Shown here: one piece after another, positions 20,908 to 33,385 of the stretch
Numbering within the stretch: the first letter of the stretch is position 1
How the letters are laid out: each line of letters starts with the position of its first letter
Assembly (NCBI GenBank): GCA_011032825.1
Contig: JAADJZ010000009.1
Coordinates: 992,001 to 1,056,000, forward strand
Origin: Massariosphaeria phaeospora
Taxonomy: Eukaryota; Ascomycota; Dothideomycetes; Pleosporales
DNA length: 64,000 bases
Reading direction: 5' to 3'
Translations under genes and position numbers: made by a program
The notes under the pieces: generated by a model
Told to the model about the DNA's origin: nothing
Databases searched by the model: none
What the model saw: only the letters and a program-made list of their open reading frames with translations

Positions 20908-22178
20908 CTAGATCTTTTCCCAAGCCCATCTGCTGCCCATCCATCGCACTAGGTAGACCAGCCCAATCAGCACAGGCACCTCGATGAGAGGCCCGACGGT
21001 CGCAGCAAGCGCCTGGTCGCTGTCCGGACCGTACGTGGCGACCGCAACAGCGATGGCAAGCTCGAAATTGTTACTTGCCGCTGTGAAGCTCTGCGTTGCC
21101 CCTAGCTTGTATCCATACCCAAGCTTGTTACACACGAACAACGTAAAGGAGAAGATGACAAGGAAGTACACAATCAGCGGCGCGGCGACCCGAACGACGG
21201 AGACGATCTGGTGGACGACTTGGCGGCCCTGAGACGCGAAGAGCACGAGGATGGTGTAGAGAAGGCCGATGAGCGACCACGGAGCGAGCCACTTAAGAAA
21301 CACTTTCTCGTACCACTCTGGGCTGACTAGTTTGCGCAGTGTGAGGCGCGTCAGGATGGCGGCGCCGAGGGGTATGCCGAGGAAGACGGCAACGCTTATC
21401 GCAACTATCTCGTAGGAGACCGCCACGGCGCCCCTTTCGTGCCCGATGACCTTGATGAAGAGGACGGCAAGCGGAGCGTAGAGTATCATCTGGAGAATGG
21501 AGTTGACTGCCACGAGAATGGCGCAGTACTCATCGTCGCCACCAGCCAAGCCATTCCAAATCAGAACCTGGCGAGTGTAAGCATCGGCATAGAGAGCACT
21601 CGGGGACGGTAAAAGTACCATGGCGATGCACCTTGCTAATCCGACTAGAACCAGTCCGATTCGCAATTCGCTTCGGTCGGGTAAGAAAGCCCAGGCAAGA
21701 CCGAGCTACATTGAACTAGTCAGTCAAAGCTGGTTAACAATCACCATGAATCTATACACACCATGAGCAGTGGGGCGACGATCCAGTTCATGAAGATACT
21801 AAATCCAATCTGAACCCAAAGCGCGCGTGTCCGAAACAGACGATGCAAAGTCTCATAGCGCACTTTACAAAGGATCGGATACATCATGACAAGCAAGCCC
21901 AGTGCTATTGGGATAGACACGCCCACAAACTTGCCCTTCTGCAGTGCCGGTCCCGTCTCTTCGACGAAGTTTCCCAGCAGAACGCCGACGACCATGGCGA
22001 GCAGGATCCACACGGCGAGGAAGCGGTCCAGCCATCCGAGGCCCTTGATCACGGAGCCCTTCTTCACTGCTACTTGTTCCTCGCGTTGCAGACGCTCGAG
22101 GTCTGCATCTTTATCGGATGGGGAGGGGTTGGTGTGGGTGGGTTGTGATTGCGAGCCTTCGATTGACGCTAGGGTCAT
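20908..22178 (-). CDS. ACR3: Arsenite efflux transporter of the ACR3 family
   Basis: Exons 22178-21762, 21705-21619 and 21567-20908 join into a 387-residue protein, close to yeast Acr3 (404). ACR3 carriers export arsenite across the plasma membrane using the proton gradient and give arsenic resistance. Visible family blocks are LGWLDRFLAVWILLAM, LGNFVEETGPALQKGKFVGVSIP, MMYPILCKVRYE with the conserved cysteine of the fourth span, [33 protein letters not shown] and GIPLGAAILTR. About ten membrane spans are evident. Introns are 56 bp (21706-21761) and 51 bp (21568-21618). The 51-bp one is a multiple of three without stops, but removing it restores the family sequence CIAM-VLIW. The N-terminal 40 residues are a polar cytosolic extension. 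It is the first intact gene beside the transposon island. Confidence 0.93.
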
Positions 22179-22903
22179 GGTGTTGAGACTTTTGTAGATG
22201 GCTTTTGAAGCGGTTCAAAACTCGAGGTGGTTGAGACGGAACCGCATAATAAACTATATATTTTGAATTCGAGGTGGAGAATGACGGTTAGTAGCTAGCG
22301 CATAATTCATGGTAGCTTGTCCTCAGCCAATCAGTGTTTAGCAGTGACATACCGCAAAGTCCTGCCCCCTGCTTAGTGTTCTTGTAGACATGACCACGAC
22401 CTCCGCTCGATTGCTCTTGCGGTCGCTCGCATGCTATAGGCGCTTGAAAGCAATGCTTATTCACCTTCGTAGGATAGAGCATTTATGATTATAAGTTGCT
22501 GCACCACGACGTCATTCATAGCTCCCCCAGACGGTGGATATGGCTGGGTATAGTCAACCAGGCTTTCTTTCCCTCTATCTTCTCTTACGGTTAACAGTTC
22601 TGTGTTGCAGCGTGCTTTCACGATCATCCAAGCCAAGTAGTTTGCCAACAGAAGGCGCCCGTCACCTGCGTGCGAAAAGAAGAGAGAGACACTGCAATGG
22701 GGAGATAGTACCTCAAACAGCTACGCTAGAAAACACATAATCCATTTCGAAGTTCTTCGTGCCCATGTTACCGCGTGAACTGGAAACGACGATTCTTCCA
22801 ACAGCTTCACTCTAACGAGGAAACTCAGACGCGAGTACAAGAGCACACCATCCATCCTAGAGCGTACCGCGAAACAACCACACATCAACACCCCCCTCCC
22901 CAC
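22179..22903. other. ACR3 promoter region and laccase 3' flank
   Basis: 725 bp lying upstream of ACR3 and downstream of the laccase gene (both minus strand). Several small open frames exist on both strands, none with recognisable content. Confidence 0.5.
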
Positions 22904-25347
22904 TCAAATCCCCGAATCCGGCGAAGCCCCCATCTCCCCAATCTTACAACTACTCCCCGGCGTCTTCCCATCCTCGGGCCACCAATTCGTGCAATTCCCC
23001 CACCACGTATTCCACCTCTCGCAGCCCTTTTGCGCCGTGCGCAGCGCCTGCGAATCCGTGACGTTCGGCCAGATGTCGACAGCCGCGGACTGGCGCTCCA
23101 GGATCTGCATGGCCAGGCCCATGCTGGCGTGGTCGGCAATGTGGCAGTGCACGAGCCAGGCGCCCGGGTTGTCGGTCTTGAAGGCGATGACGACGTAGCC
23201 GTTGGTGGGGAGGAGCACGACGTCGCGGCGCGGGGGGTTGGCGGTTGTGAGATTGAGTTTCGCGGGGAAGGTGGCGTTTTCTTGTTGTTGGAGGATGGCG
23301 AAGTCGTGGCCGTGGAGGTGGATCTGGGGCAGGCGTTAGAAGGGTGCGTTTGGGTTTACCTGGTAGATACGGTGCGGTTGTGCATTGCTGGTATTATCGT
23401 TTTGATCTCATGTGTCGAGATGAGATGCTTAGGGGGTCTCATAGTGTGGTATATACGTACCGGATGTGCGCCATTTGTACCATCTACTTTCTTTCCTTTG
23501 ATGACCATGTAGACCTTTAGAGAGAGGTTAGCGAAATACTACCAATACAATATGCTGCAAATGCGAGGTCGTTGAAAACTTACCCAGTCCGTGTCAGTAT
23601 AGTTCTCTGGAATCACCACCCACTGCGGATTCCAGCGGCCTGTGGCGTTCAAATTCATGAACGTAGGATTCCCATAGTCAACTCTCAGCGGCACAAACTC
23701 ATCGCTTGAGTCGTCACCGCCCATGGAGAACATGGCGAATGGGAACATGGTGCTTGCGGTCCCAAAAGTTACGCTGAACTTTTCTCCAGTCTCGCCTTTC
23801 GGGACGTTAGCAGCTTCGCCTACCGTCCAAGGAATGATGGGCTTCAACTTGTCGTAGGGCTCATCGGAGCAATTTAGAGGCACGTCTTTCCATTGCCGGG
23901 TAGATGGAAGCGCTTTGGACTCAGTGTTGTACCGCAGAATGCCGGCCTTTTCGTAGCCTGGGTTATCGTGTTTAGTGTTGTTGAAGCCGAAGCAATCAGC
24001 CTTCCAGGTGCGGATCCAATAGTTGCCATCTTCCGATGGTGGTTCCGGGTTAGCTTCCACGATGACATGGTAGCGCTGTCCAATACCAACCAGGATCGAT
24101 TCAGTGGTGTAGCCGTGGATTGGCACAAAGTCGGCACCAACAACAGTCAGTCTGTGGTTGTCGATAGAGAAGACGAATGTCGAGTCGAAGGCAGTGTTGA
24201 TGACCCGCAATAGATAGCGCTTAGGTCTTGTCTGATATCCAACGGTAGGGACGAGATGGTCTTCGAAATGTATCGTGTAGGGATCGGGGACTTTCAGTGG
24301 CGCAGGCGCGCCCTTAGTAAACCGAGTAACATTGCCCGTCCCATTGAGGAGGATACTCTTGTATTGCAGCCCGTTATACATAGCATCAAACGCGCTGTTA
24401 TGGCCTATGTCACACACGTTAGTTTGTAGACTAGGGAAATAGGAGAGTGGGCCACGTACCCCAATCCGTCATCAAGATGGGCCTCTTGGCTTCGTCATAG
24501 GGCTGCGATGTAGGTCCGTGCAAAGTCTATATGGAGATGAGCTTCAATGTCGTCTTTATGTGTATCTAGAAGCGACTCACAAGAGGCCCGAGGGCGCCAT
24601 CAGCATATTGAACCGAGTAGTGAGAGTGGTACCACGCGCTCCCGTACTGCATAGCTCGGAAAGTGTAGTCGAAGCTGTCGCCGGGAGCGATTGGACATTG
24701 AGTAACGCCATTGACACCGTCCATGTGCATTGTCAACCATTGACGGATGCCGTGCCAGTGTATACTAGTGCCGTTGTATTTGAGCTTGTTGTTAATGGTA
24801 ACAGTGATGTTCTGCTATTGTTAACGGCAAGGAACAGGAAACGTTAGAGTGTTTGAAAACATACATCACCCCAGCAGCCTTCAATCCAAGGACCTGGGTA
24901 GGACGCATTGAATAGTTTCGCTTCAGTGAAGTTCATTCCATCGGCATTGATCCACTCGTCCGTAATGTCGAGGGTATAATTACGATGTATACCAAACGGT
25001 GTCTGGTTTGTGTCTTCGTAATTAGTCCAGAGGTTGTACTCTTCTCCAGTTGCATCATTTCTTAGCCAGCATGTTCGATTCTCTGCAGTGGTGCAGTTTG
25101 ACCATCCGATGAGTGACGGGTACTCGCATTGAAACTCTGCGTCGGGGCCTGGAGATATTTGACCGCCGGGTGGTTTGAAGATAGGATATTGGAGCGTATT
25201 ATGGACAGAAGATGGGAGAGATGGGATCAATGGAGCCTGCTCGAATCCGTCGAGAGGCGAAAACGTAAAGTAACTCAGAGCATAGGTGATACAAGCCCAG
25301 ACGCGGTCCATGGGAGCCATTGTAGGCTTATGGAGTTGCGTAAGCAA
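22904..25347 (-). CDS. Ascomycete laccase (multicopper oxidase)
   Basis: Six exons (25347-24865, 24811-24581, 24526-24460, 24404-23584, 23514-23461, 23323-22904) give 691 residues, about 682 if the second ATG (MAPMDRVW) is used. Laccases oxidise phenols with four coppers and reduce oxygen to water outside the cell. All copper motifs are present: HWHG at residues 179-182, HSH at 223-225, HPIHLHGH at about 551-558 and HCHIADH at 611-617 with Cys612. The residue ten after this Cys is Leu622, the usual axial residue of ascomycete enzymes. The chain ends in DSGI, matching the C-terminal DSG(L/I/V) plug of ascomycete laccases. Many N-glycosylation sequons and the [13 protein letters not shown] region fit a secreted protein. 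The N-terminal signal is weakly hydrophobic, so the start is uncertain. Substrate (lignin, melanin, other phenols) cannot be told. Confidence 0.92.
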
Positions 25348-26424
25348 TAATCAAAGACCAAAATTATATTGTCTGTAGAGATAATAGAGACACAGAATCT
25401 ACCAGATGAAGATGGAAAGGAAATCATAAGACGAAATCCAGGGTGAACTACAAGAAACTGAGCATCCTGATATACCTACTCCAACGCCGAGTGGAAGCAG
25501 TGGCTAGCTGACCACTACACGAAAGGAGGGTCGCTTGCTCAGCTCATGCATGCAACAAAGCCAGCTATTCTGCTCTGAGCACACATCTGCAACCACCCAC
25601 GGGATAGGAGCGACATCAGCCGTTCCCGTCCCAAGATTCGTGGAAACGATCTGCTCTAAAGGTGTTAGTTACGCCATCTACGCGAGTGCAGTCGCTGCGA
25701 ACGGCACGTGGAAAGCCACAATGTGATTGGGATTGGCCTAGGCTCAGGTTACGCAAGCCACAACACCTCCACGAGGCGGGAGTGGGGGGTTGAGGCTGGC
25801 TGGGTAAAATTGGGAGACGGTCTGATTTGGAAATGGAACAGCTTCGTTTGGCCAGAGGCGAGATGGCTTGAGGTTGAGTGTGGTGGGGAATCGGGATGGG
25901 GATGGGGAAGTGCCCAGGTATGTAGACTAGTCCCGGTTCGCACTAGTTAGGCGTGGTCTGTGCATCAACTACACGCCCATCGAGATCCGAGTACCTCTAC
26001 TCCGTACAAGGATTCTACCTCGCTAGAAAATGAGGAGACCTTTGTAGACACGAGTTGAATTCCCGGACACCGTCTTGGACTTACTAAGTATACGCGAGTG
26101 ATCCGGCAGTACTGTAACGGCAGTTCGCTTACAAGTTGGTCGCTGGGGTTGAAACGGTCAAGAGGAGTATCCTCTGGAAAGCCCGACGACTTCCGGAACG
26201 AGAGCCGGTAGTAAAGAGTACTGAGTCCAAGCCAGAATGATTGAGTTGAAACGGTATGACATGATCAATCCGCGATTTCGTTGGGAGGAAGACGTGTAGC
26301 GTAGTTTATATGCAATGCCTTTGTAACTGCATCACATGTAACGTCGTGAATTGTCATCGTGAAGAAGTTACGATGGACAGTGGTGATTGTTCGGAAATAC
26401 AGGTTATCAACACGACTAACATGT
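25348..26424. other. Laccase upstream region
   Basis: About 1.1 kb without a supported gene, containing the laccase promoter and the 3' flank of the formyltransferase gene. Short open frames on both strands look random. Confidence 0.5.
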
Positions 26425-27605
26425 TCATCCCACTAGTTTCATGTCCAGGAGACAGCTGTTTCCAGTTGCTCTCTTCTTTCCGGGATAAGTGCTACTCTTG
26501 ATTTGTAACGTGCGGCCATCACAAGTGATAGCATAGATATTGCGGTTCCGCGACACCAGGCCCCGGGGGATATCTGCTCCTACACGTGCCCAATCGGTCG
26601 GTTCGAGGCTGTGCAAATTGAGTCTTTGTCCGTTGGGTAATTTACACCACAGTTCTCCAAGCACACGTTGGCGTCTCAGAATATCCTTGGCCGATGCCAC
26701 CGCAAAGTCGACGTAGCGATGTTCCGTAGTAATCTTCCCCGCGTGTTCAACGGGTCCGCCCGAATTTGCATACCAGCCTTGGTCGACGATTGGCGGCTCA
26801 AATGCTCGGGAACCAAGCACATCGACAAGCATACGGGACCCTAGGTCTCCTAACATCGAGGTCAATTCATCCGGTGTTATGCCCTTGGGAACGGTAATGC
26901 CAGGTGTAGGCGTCTGCGCGAGAATGGTGCCTTGGTCAAAATGCTTGAGATCTAGAGTTTGCACAGTGACACCGGTCCTGGGGCGTTTCTTCAGCAAAGT
27001 GTGGATGATGGGTGCGGGCCCATGTAGATCCGGGAGGAGCGAGGGGTGGACATTGATGCCGCCATGTCGGGCACCGTTCAAGATTCGGGATGGGATGAAG
27101 AGGCCGAACGAGACAGCAACGACGAGGTCAATCGAAGCAGGTTGGGTCCATCCTTTGAAAGTATCCAGTTCGTGCGTAACGAGGCCGAGCTCGTCGGTTG
27201 CGACGGCTTTGATAGGGACTGGTCCAGTCAATTGGCCATTCTACGTGAGATGCGAGTGTGGCTACCTTCGCGTATAGTTTTCAAGCCTCGCCCCGTAGGC
27301 TTCCCCGGGCGGTGGACGACATCAATGGAGCCGATGAAGTCGGGCTCTTTGCGCTTCAGTGCGGCAAGGGCCCGCAACGACGCGATGCTGAACTGGTCTG
27401 AGCCACAAAACAGGATTTTGAACGGCTCTACCGTCGTGGAGCTGCGCCGGCGAGGAGCTGCAAGGAGCGGATAGCGGACGGGGCGCGGCAGCCTCCACCG
27501 CGCGAGCATGATGAGGCGTGGGCGGCGGCCAGTTCGCGATGGGACGGAGCACATCGATCGTCTTGGCATCGGTCGATTCACGCGATTGAAGAGCTGGATA
27601 CGCAT
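26425..27605 (-). CDS. FMT1: Mitochondrial methionyl-tRNA formyltransferase
   Basis: Two exons (27605-27266 and 27218-26425) with a 47-bp intron encode up to 377 residues. The enzyme transfers a formyl group from 10-formyltetrahydrofolate to initiator Met-tRNA in mitochondria. Family features are KILFCGSDQFSIASLRAL at the N-lobe, VVHRPGKPTGRG, VPIKAVATDELG and LDTFKGW after the splice, and the signature NVHPSLLPDLHGPAPI, followed by the C-terminal tRNA-binding lobe. The first 60 residues are Arg-rich and nearly free of acidic residues, as in a mitochondrial presequence. Translation may start at 27605 or at an internal Met (MLARWRLPRP, 27509). It is divergent from CCZ1 across roughly 200-300 bp. 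Confidence 0.9.
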
Positions 27606-27813
27606 TACGGATTACGGAGCTCGTAGCTGCGTCATGGTCTGCAAACCGCGCCCGCGCCCCTTCCCCGGCGTGCCTGTCAACACGCGGCGCTGCACAAGAC
27701 GCGCCAGACTGGGCCCTGAGTCCTGACCTCGTTGCCCCCGGCCGCGCCGCCTCCAGCTGGAGGAACAGACCCCACCACCCCCCCGACATACACACCGGCC
27801 AACCCCGCCCACC

Positions 27814-30411
27814 ATGTCGTCGACAGCGATTCCGAAAGTCGTGCCGGCCCAGCTCTCGTTCCTCGCCATCTACAACCCCGCGCTGAGCGACTCGGACGAG
27901 ACGTTCCGCGACCAGATTGTCTTCTACTACTCCAAGGCGGCCAAGGCGCGCGCGAAGATCAACGCCAAAGACACGCAGGCAGTGCGCAATCTGCGCGAGG
28001 AGGAGAATGAAAAGCTGCGCCAGGTTGGCCTGGCCCAGGGCATGGTCGGCTTTGCCCGGTACACGTCAAGTTACGCTGCAGCTGGGAGCTTGGGGTGAAG
28101 CTAACAAGCCGCAGGAGCTTCTCCAGCGGGGAGGCCGTGGACTCGGTGGAGACAGACAAGTCGCGCATCATTCTGCGCGAGCTCGAGGAGGGGTGGTGGG
28201 TGCTTGCCGTGAGTGCGCCGCTTGCACCAGAGTTCTGATCTGACCCACCACAGTCCGTCGACCTTACCCAGCTTCCGGCGACCGGCACCACAACGAAGAC
28301 AGGTTCCGAACGCGCCGCGTCAGCTGTCGAGTATTCTTCGCGAGAGATCAGCCCTCCAGCGCTATTGCTCCACCAGCTCAACCGCGCCTACGCCATCTTT
28401 CTGCTACACCACGGTTCGAGCCTCCGAAGCCTCTTCAGAAAGCTGGACCGGCTGAAGTTCTGCAATATACTGGACAACTACTGGTCGCGATTCGCAGCCA
28501 ATTGGGATGTTCTGCTCCATGGGAGCCCGGCCGTAGATATATACGGCGGTATCAAGCTTGCCGCGGGGGGTGAACTGGGTATGGGGGTTGGCGAGGAAGA
28601 ATGGGGCAGTGGCGAGCGGGAAGTTCTGGAGGACTATGCTCGTCGGACAGACGGGCTAGTCGATCTCATGGTGTCTCGGTTCGCAGAGCCCTCCACCTCG
28701 CAACATCCCAAGGAACCGACAAATGCAAAGGAACCGGAAGAGAGTCCTCAGCTCGCACCGTGGATTGGAAGCGGTGGAAGTGTAAACTCTGTAGATGGTG
28801 TTGTGTTCTCCGGGGTGGGTGCGCTTAGCCGGCGATCACTACGCGATCTCTCACATTGGATTGAAACTATATACTGTTACGGGGACCACGCGTATGGGGT
28901 ACGGGACAACCCAACCGCCGACAGGAGGAAGAGGCGAAAAAGGAACCCAAAGTCTGCTCTATCAGGCGATGCTTCCTCAGAACCGGCAAAGACACAGCCC
29001 CCCTCCAAGGCCGGAGGCAGCGCTAGAAGCCAGGACTCTTTACCTCCTCCAGGCATTCCACCTCCGATTGTCAAAGCTGTCGAAAGCTCGCTTGACAGGG
29101 CGTCTTCTGCCGTTGACTCCTCCAAGAAAACGGATTCAGATCCGAATAAGAAGCCGGAGACCTTCATGGCCTCTCTAACCGACACCGAGACATGGATGAA
29201 ATATGTCACGCTGGGATATGGCACTGCGTGGGGTGGTAGAGAATCGCCAATGAATGATCAGCCCCCGACAGAAGACAATAATGGAGACCTAGCCCCGGAG
29301 GTCTCCATGCGATACGTCGAACCAACGCCGAATGTTGACCACCCTGAGGCGAAACGGAAGGCACAGATCGAGCGTGAAAATTCCGGTTACTTCATCATTG
29401 GACTAAAGGGTGAGATGGAAGATGGAGGAGTAGACGACGAAAATGACGAAGGTTCCTGGAATAACAGAATCCCGCTTAGAACGGTCCATGTCGAACTCGC
29501 CGACGAAACACGGGCAGATGTGAAAGAGGAAACTCCTTCTTTTGATAGAGAAATCAGTCTAGCTTCTACTGCGACGCGCAAGTTGTCACGATTACGACCG
29601 GTCGTCTACGTGGTTAGTGTTATCCATAGGCAGCTCAAGGCCCTGCTAACGAAGTCTCAAGCACCGTCCATTCATCTATACTTTCCTGTTCACACAGCGG
29701 ACCGAATCTCTCTCCCTCGCCGCGTTTTATCGAAACCTACACACCTACTTCTCCCCACTACACCGTCCACTTAGCAACAGCACCTCACCAGACCGAGTCG
29801 CAGCACGCATAGCAGCCGCATCTAACCCATATACCACGGTATCATCTACGACAGGCTCAGAGCCTAATCCACAGCCAATTTACGACTTAGTCTACGATCC
29901 TAGGACCATGACTGTGCATTCCAGCATCCCCAATATCCCCGATCCAGGCACGCTCATCGCAGAAGGCCTCAGCAGCACCGCCATCTTCGCCGGCTGGAGC
30001 CGCGTCGAAGCGCTCAACGTGCACTCTCAGATCCTAGCAACCGTCTCGGACACACGGCGCACGCTCTCCGAAATCGAGAAGACGTGCAAGACCAGTCGCG
30101 GCTGGTGGGTCGTCTGGATGCGGCTGCCCCCTTCCGAAGTCAAGCGTTCAACCAACCCCGACGACTTGACAGAGGAATTCGACACGGCAGCCCTGCGCGA
30201 GGCCTTCCTCATCCGCCGGTCCCGCGACTCCACAGTGCCCTCCGCAAAGAGCTCGGGTGCGCGACTAGGCAGTGGTATGTGGATGTTCGGGCCCTCGTCT
30301 GGCCAGAAAATGGGCGGTGCTGTGGCGGGGTGGGCACCCAAGGGCTTGTCCGAGGGCATTGGCATCGATGCGCGCAAGTATGTCGAGGGGCTGCTGAGCT
30401 TGAATCGATGA
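27814..30411 (+). CDS. CCZ1: Vacuolar fusion protein CCZ1
   Basis: Four exons (27814-28058, 28115-28208, 28254-29612, 29662-30411) encode 815 residues. Ccz1 with Mon1 is the nucleotide exchange factor for the Rab7 GTPase Ypt7, acting on late endosomes, autophagosomes and vacuoles. The N-terminal longin domain shows VPAQLSFLAIYNPALSDSDE, DQIVFYYS, a VGLAQGMVGFARSF block and GWWVLASVDLTQLP. A second conserved part is the RPVVYVHRPFIYTFLFTQRT block with SLAAFYRNLHTYFSPLHRPL, and the C-terminal third longin region ends with WWVVWMRLP. The middle (about residues 190-440) is low-complexity and polar, probably disordered and lineage-specific. Introns are 56, 45 and 49 bp; removal of each restores conserved sequence. 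Length exceeds yeast Ccz1 (704), as is common in filamentous fungi. Confidence 0.9.
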
Positions 30412-31722
30412 GATGAGATGGGTCGGTCGGTCGGTCAGGTGTTGTCTAGAGTAGGTAGACTCTATCTACGCCGCAACGCATGCAACCAACAACCAGTCTA
30501 AGCCCATGCGGCAAAGAAACACTCGGGCAGAGCATAGTAGCTGTCTGATCTGATGCGCCTTCAAAGCTTCTCAGTGCAAAACTGCCCAATAAGACGGGGC
30601 TTTGGTGGTGTATTAATAGTTGGGTGAGGCGAGTCGATGTGACGTTCGCGAGACAGCTGGGTTTATGATCCAGTGGTTAGGGCGCGAATGTGAGTGCTGC
30701 TGCTCTGCTCTGCTCGCTGGTTCGCGAGCACCGAGTGAGACTCTGTGAGGCAGAGAAACAGTGAGGTGTGGCTAGACATTATCAAATCTATGAATAGCTA
30801 CACCAAGAGCGAAAGACGTCCTTGTTCGTGCCTTGGTGCTGGGCTGTGAGCTGTTGTGCGACGTCGATTCTGCGACTGAATAATATTGCAACGTCACGAG
30901 GGGGTGTTGTTGAGAGCAGTGCAGTGCAGTGCGTGGTCGTCGTGGTCGTCGTCGTTTGTTGATGCGACTACGCTGTCGTCAAGCAACTCTAATTAAACAC
31001 TAAGTATCAAATGGAAACTACTAAACACCAAACAACAGCGTGAACCTTAATCAGACGAACGCCGCCCAAACTGCAAACACCCGCAAAACAGCCAAATCAA
31101 TGCCAGATGCGATCCGCATTGCAGCCTCTTAGCCTAATTGGCGGCCGGGGCTGTTTCAACCGCAGTCTTGGCACAGTCCTGGCGGTGTTCAACGTCCAGC
31201 GATCGTGTTTACTTGAGTGTAGAAAGAACATCTTTCGTTTTCTGTCACGATCTTTTGTTCTTAGCTTGACAGATGCACGCTGCTGGCTGGCTCTGTAAAC
31301 CTTTATTCGCTACATTCTATTGTTAGTTGCTCGATGAGGAGTTCTGAAAAGGCACTGTTTCGTTCGTTCATTGGGTAGTCGCTTGCTAAGGCCGGACTAC
31401 CGGACTTCACAATTCGAACCACACACGACTCCTTCAGCCCCCTCCAAGAGAGTCAAAGCCACTCTGTGCTCCTCGCGGAGGATCGCAGGTTTGCGGCTGC
31501 GCGCTGACACCTGGGCACACACCCTTCGGTGTTACGCAGCGACGCAGTTCACGCTTGATTGAGCGGTTGTTTAAAGAGAGTCCCGGTCGTCCGAATTCGT
31601 TGGATGTGCACGACTTGCGTTTTGTTGTTACATATTGGCACCCAACAACATAGCATACTATTCCTCTTGTTCAAACATTTGTTTTCAGATTGGATTGCCT
31701 AGAAAGAGATAAGAGTGATAGA
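30412..31722. other. Intergenic region, CCZ1 to aspartic protease
   Basis: 1.3 kb without a supported gene; contains the protease promoter. Short simple repeats occur (GGTCGGTCGGTCGG near 30421, GTCGTCGTGGTCGTC near 30933). Confidence 0.5.
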
Positions 31723-33385
31723 ATGCATATCCCTCGCACTTCGGTCGCTATATGCCTAGGAATAGCAAGTCTGCCCGCGGTCACAGCATTCTACTCCTAC
31801 ATCCCCGTATACGCCGACGACGACGTGCCGCCGCCGCCGCATAAACGCGCGCCGTTCTACGCTTACTCGCCGCACTACGAGGACGAGGATAGTTCTTCCA
31901 CGGCCACGACGACTGCGGCCAATGCCCCGCGAAGAGCACCCACACTGCCTATCCGTCGAGTCCGCACTGGACAGTATCGGAGGGATAATATATACGATAT
32001 TACGGATAACAAGGACCCGGGGCAGAAGAACAGTGTGGCCATAAATCAGGATGGCACGGATTTCACGTATATGGTGGCGGTGAAGATTGGCTCGAGTGAC
32101 AAGGAGTACCATTTCGTGCTGGATTCGGCGAGTAGTAGTACGTGGGTTATGGCGGACGACTGTGAGGCCGAGCCGTGTAGTCTGCACACCACATTCGGGC
32201 CGGACGATTCCGACTCGCTCAAGGTATGTTTTTTCAACACCCCCACTCCCTCTCTTAGACCTCACCTCCTAACCCAACCCCCCAGGTCGACGGCACCCCC
32301 TGGTCCGTAACCTACGGCAGCGGCACCGCCTCCGGCATCACCGCAACCGACACCCTCCGCATCGCAGGCCTCTCCCCCACCCTCTCCATCAACCTCGCCA
32401 CCAACGTCTCCACCGAGTTCCGCACCCAGCCCTTCGACGGGCTCCTCGGCCTCGGCCGCGACGAAACCCTCACCAGCGACTCCTCGCCGCAACTCCTCAC
32501 CGTGCTCGCCGCCTCCAAGCTCATCCCCGCCAAGCTCTACGGCATCCACTTCTCGCGCCACGCCGACGGCGTCCACGACGGCGAACTCAACCTCGGCGCG
32601 CCGAACCCCGCCCGCTACGACGGCGAGCTCAACTACATCCCGTGCGTGGCCGAAACGGCCGGCTTCTGGGAAGTTGCGCTCGACGACGCGGGCGTCGGCG
32701 CCTCGCTAGTGAACTTCGGCCCGCGCACCGCCATCATGGACACAGGCACCTCGTTTATCATGATGCCCTTAGCCGACGCGTCCGCGCTGCACGACCTCGT
32801 GCGCGGCAGCACCAACAGCGGCGAGACGTTCGAGGTGCCGTGCGACACGGCGGCGGAAATTCAGTTCGTGCTCGGCGGGACAACGTACGGCATCAGCACT
32901 AAGGACTGGGTTGGCGGCCCGCTGGCCAACGGCATGTGCAAGAGCAACGTCATCGGCCGCCAGGCGTTTACCGCGGATACGCAGTGGCTGGTCGGCGATG
33001 TGTTTCTCAAGAACGTGTATGCTGTGTATGATTATGAGGAGAATCGTATGGGGTTTGGGACTAAGGGCGGGAAGGGGGTGGAGGGGGAGCAGGTGCAGAG
33101 TTCGGTGGCGGCGCCGTCGGGGACGGCGACGGCTGGTGGTAAGTCAACTTTCTGTTATATGCATTCATTCATTCGTAGTAGGGGTTGTTCAGTTTGCTGA
33201 CTATCCGTCGCGCAGTGCCCCAAGGGACCGGCAACGCTACGTCCCCAACCCCCGGCGCTCCTACACCCACCACGCCTTCTTCTAACCCGTCTGGCTCCGC
33301 GCCACCCGAGGGCGGCGCCGCCACGCTCTCGTCATCGGTTGCGTTGGCCGTGGCGGTTGGGCTTGTTGTTGCGCTGTTTGTGTGA
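31723..33385 (+). CDS. Secreted, probably GPI-anchored aspartic protease (pepsin family A1)
   Basis: Three exons (31723-32223, 32286-33138, 33216-33385) encode 507 residues. I chose the ATG at 31723 because it starts a clean signal peptide (MHIPRTSVAICLGIASLPAVTA). A propeptide rich in Asp, Pro and Arg follows. The catalytic fold has the first motif VLDSASSSTW (Asp134), the flap region VTYGSG, FDGLLGLGRD, and the second motif IMDTGTS (Asp319). The end carries a Ser/Thr/Pro-rich linker and a hydrophobic tail (SSSVALAVAVGLVVALFV), the layout of a GPI-anchored, yapsin-like wall protease. The first motif is DSA where DTG or DSG is usual, so activity is uncertain. Introns are 62 and 77 bp. Substrate unknown. 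Confidence 0.85.

Noticed and set aside
30660..30745. tRNA-like stretch (CCAGTGGTTAGGGCGC followed by GGTTCGC)
   Set aside because: D-arm and T-arm words are present by chance; no acceptor stem or anticodon arm can be paired.
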